Shown here piece by piece: positions 6,035 to 7,447 of a stretch of 7,447 nucleotides of DNA (positions within the stretch are counted from its first letter, which is position 1; each line of letters starts with the position of its first letter). The translations under genes and the position numbers were made by a program. The notes under the pieces were generated by a model. The model was not told the DNA's origin and did not search any database. It saw nothing but the letters and a program-made list of their open reading frames with translations. Source of the DNA: Dehalococcoidales bacterium (lineage in GTDB: Bacteria; Chloroflexota; Dehalococcoidia; Dehalococcoidales; UBA5760); NCBI GenBank assembly GCA_018399795.1, contig JAGYOC010000060.1, forward strand, positions 1 to 7,447, in the 5' to 3' direction.

Positions 6035-7369
6035 TCAGAGAACAGGCAGGTATCTTTTCAGTTCGTACTCGGTTACCTGTATCCGATACTGTTCCCACTC
6101 AATCTTCTTATTCCTGATGAAGCTATTAAAGACGTGGTCACCAAGCGCCCTCCGAACCATATCGCTCTTTTCGGTAACTGCTATGGCATCGGACAGATTC
6201 ATCGGCAGGGTGCCGATACCCCTCTGTGCTCTCTCCTCGCCGGTCATCTCAAAAACATTTTTCCCCGACGGTGGCCCGAGCTGGTATTCGTGCTCTATGC
6301 CCTCCATTCCGGCAGCCAGCATCACGCTGAAGGCGAGGTAGGGATTACAGGCGGGATCGGGGACGCGGAATTCGACCCTGGTAGCCTTTTCCTTGCCCAT
6401 CTGATAGTCGGGGACTCTCACCATATCGGAACGGTTACGCCGTGCCCAGGAAATGTACACCGGCGCCTCGTAGCCTTCGACCAGACGCTTGTAGGAGTTA
6501 ATCCACTGGCTGACCAGAGAGGTAATCTCCGGCGCGTGAGCCAGCAGCCCGGCGATATAATGGCGAGCTGTTCTGGAGAGGTAATCCTCGTCGTCAGGGT
6601 CAAAGAAGATATTCTTGTCTCCGGAAAACAGGGACTGGTGCACGTGCATACCACTGCCGTTAACAGAGAAGATGGGTTTGGGCATAAAGGTAGCATAAAC
6701 CCCGTTTTTCTGTGCCACTTCCTTGATCACCAGTCGGCAGGTCATTACATTGTCCGCCATGGTCAGGGCATCACAATAGGCGAGGTCGATTTCGTGCTGG
6801 CTGGTGGCCACTTCGTGGTGGCTGGTGGGAACATTTATTCCCATCTGCTCAAGCGCATCAACCGTCTGCAGTCTCAGTTCGCTGGCTAAGTCGAGGGGCG
6901 TCAAATCGAAGTAGCCCCCTTCATCCAGTATACTGGTACCTTCGCTGTTCCGGAAATAGAAGTATTCCAGTTCCGGTCCGATGTTGAAGATGTAACCCAT
7001 ATCGGTGGCTCTGGCCAGATTCCTCTTCAGCACGTAGCGGGGGTCGCCCTCGAAGGGCTGGCCGCCCGGCCTTATGATATCGCAGAACATCCTGGCTACG
7101 GGGCACTGGGGCTGGCTCCAGGGGAGTATGCGGAAGGTGGTTGGGTCGGGCAGGGCTGTCATATCGCTTTCGTCGATGCGGGCAAACCCCTCTATCGACG
7201 AGCCGTCAAACCCCATGCCGTCAACCAGGGCACCTTCCAGCTCACGGGGGGTAATAGTGAAACTCTTCAGGAAGCCGAGGATATCGGTAAACCATAGGCT
7301 GACGTAACGTATACCGCTATCCTTTACCGTCCTGATGACCTTTTCCTGCGCACTATCTCTGGTAGTCAT
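6035..7369 (-). CDS. glnA: Glutamine synthetase, type I (GSI-alpha-like)
   Basis: A complete 444-residue GlnA, the same length as Gram-positive GSI-alpha enzymes. It condenses glutamate and ammonium with ATP to glutamine, normally as a dodecamer. Active-site blocks are FDGSSIEGF (54-62), metal ligands in GPELEYF (Glu133, Glu135 region), SHHEVATSQHEID (183-195), NGSGMHVHQ (His242), NSYKRLVEGYEAP with Arg295 and flap Glu301, and RVEFRVPDPACNPY (331-344). The tyrosine adenylylation motif (NLYDLPP) of the beta type is absent; the equivalent stretch reads KNVFEMTGEERAQRGIG. The 25-residue insertion of the beta type is also missing. Arg64 in GFARIDESDM matches the arginine used for glutamine feedback inhibition in Bacillus GlnA, so feedback control rather than adenylylation is likely (inference). 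The ATG has GAGGT (7381-7377) seven bases upstream. gatB follows after 27 nt. Confidence 0.97.
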   Translation of the reverse strand: MTTRDSAQEKVIRTVKDSGIRYVSLWFTDILGFLKSFTITPRELEGALVDGMGFDGSSIEGFARIDESDMTALPDPTTFRILPWSQPQCPVARMFCDIIRPGGQPFEGDPRYVLKRNLARATDMGYIFNIGPELEYFYFRNSEGTSILDEGGYFDLTPLDLASELRLQTVDALEQMGINVPTSHHEVATSQHEIDLAYCDALTMADNVMTCRLVIKEVAQKNGVYATFMPKPIFSVNGSGMHVHQSLFSGDKNIFFDPDDEDYLSRTARHYIAGLLAHAPEITSLVSQWINSYKRLVEGYEAPVYISWARRNRSDMVRVPDYQMGKEKATRVEFRVPDPACNPYLAFSVMLAAGMEGIEHEYQLGPPSGKNVFEMTGEERAQRGIGTLPMNLSDAIAVTEKSDMVRRALGDHVFNSFIRNKKIEWEQYRIQVTEYELKRYLPVL

Positions 7370-7391
7370 ATAGGTGACCTCAAACTCCCTA

Positions 7392-7421
7392 ATACTACCC
7401 CAGTTGATACCTCACTGTCCA
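7392..7421 (-). promoter_or_regulatory. Candidate promoter for glnA
   Basis: On the minus strand TGGACA (7421-7416, five of six to the -35 consensus) is followed after 18 nt by TAGTAT (7397-7392, four of six to the -10). Initiation there would give a very short leader carrying the GAGGT Shine-Dalgarno. No recognisable GlnR/TnrA-type operator is seen in the 78 bases available, and the rest of the upstream region lies outside the window. Confidence 0.3.
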
Positions 7422-7447
7422 GTATGCGAATAAAATAAGGTTATCTC

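Noticed and set aside
6134..6889. Long open frame of 251 codons on the + strand
   Set aside because: It is antisense to the fully conserved glnA coding sequence, has no recognisable domain or ribosome-binding site, and reflects codon bias of the opposite strand.
7372..7380. Small inverted repeat AGGTGACCT over the glnA ribosome-binding site
   Set aside because: With a single-base centre it cannot fold as an RNA hairpin, and it is too short to argue for an operator.

Overview
The window reads as an ordinary chromosomal segment of housekeeping and nitrogen-metabolism genes from a moderate-GC bacterium. Protein character suggests a Dehalococcoidia-like member of the Chloroflexota: the Ndk and RsfS wording, and a GlnA with the 'SWARRNRSDMVRVPDYQMGKEKATR' type of segment. 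That placement is family-level pattern recognition only, since no marker gene here is decisive. I see no mobile element, CRISPR array, rRNA or tRNA, and no sign of phage or recent transfer.

Left arm, + strand (1-1011): the 3' part of a HAD-superfamily phosphatase/phosphomutase gene (its start lies outside the window), followed 36 nt later by ndk, nucleoside diphosphate kinase. These converge on the minus-strand rsfS (ribosome silencing factor), with only 22 nt between the two stop codons.

Middle, minus strand (1034-4008): read in transcription order, ald (alanine dehydrogenase), a class-III PLP aminotransferase, a strong hairpin with a T-run, then rsfS. ald and the aminotransferase each have a candidate extended -10 element of nearly the same sequence (TGTGGTAwAAT), and no terminator is visible between them. 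Together they suggest an alanine/pyruvate-linked transamination module. rsfS appears to start at a CTG codon just after a good Shine-Dalgarno sequence. That sequence sits immediately behind the hairpin, so rsfS is either controlled by read-through or served by a promoter I cannot place.

Intergenic 4009-4312: AT-rich towards ald, where it holds the ald promoter candidate. Towards secG it is richer in short inverted repeats and CAGACC direct repeats. It contains no gene that I can support.

Right arm, minus strand (4313-7369): glnA (glutamine synthetase, GSI-alpha-like), gatB (Asp/Glu-tRNA amidotransferase subunit B) and secG, tightly packed with gaps of 27 nt and 0 nt, which looks like one operon. 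GlnA makes the glutamine that GatCAB uses as amide donor; SecG is the small subunit of the protein-export channel. I found no convincingly new biological system. The items most worth a second look are the hairpin/CTG arrangement at rsfS, the structured gap between secG and ald, and the unknown substrate of the aminotransferase.
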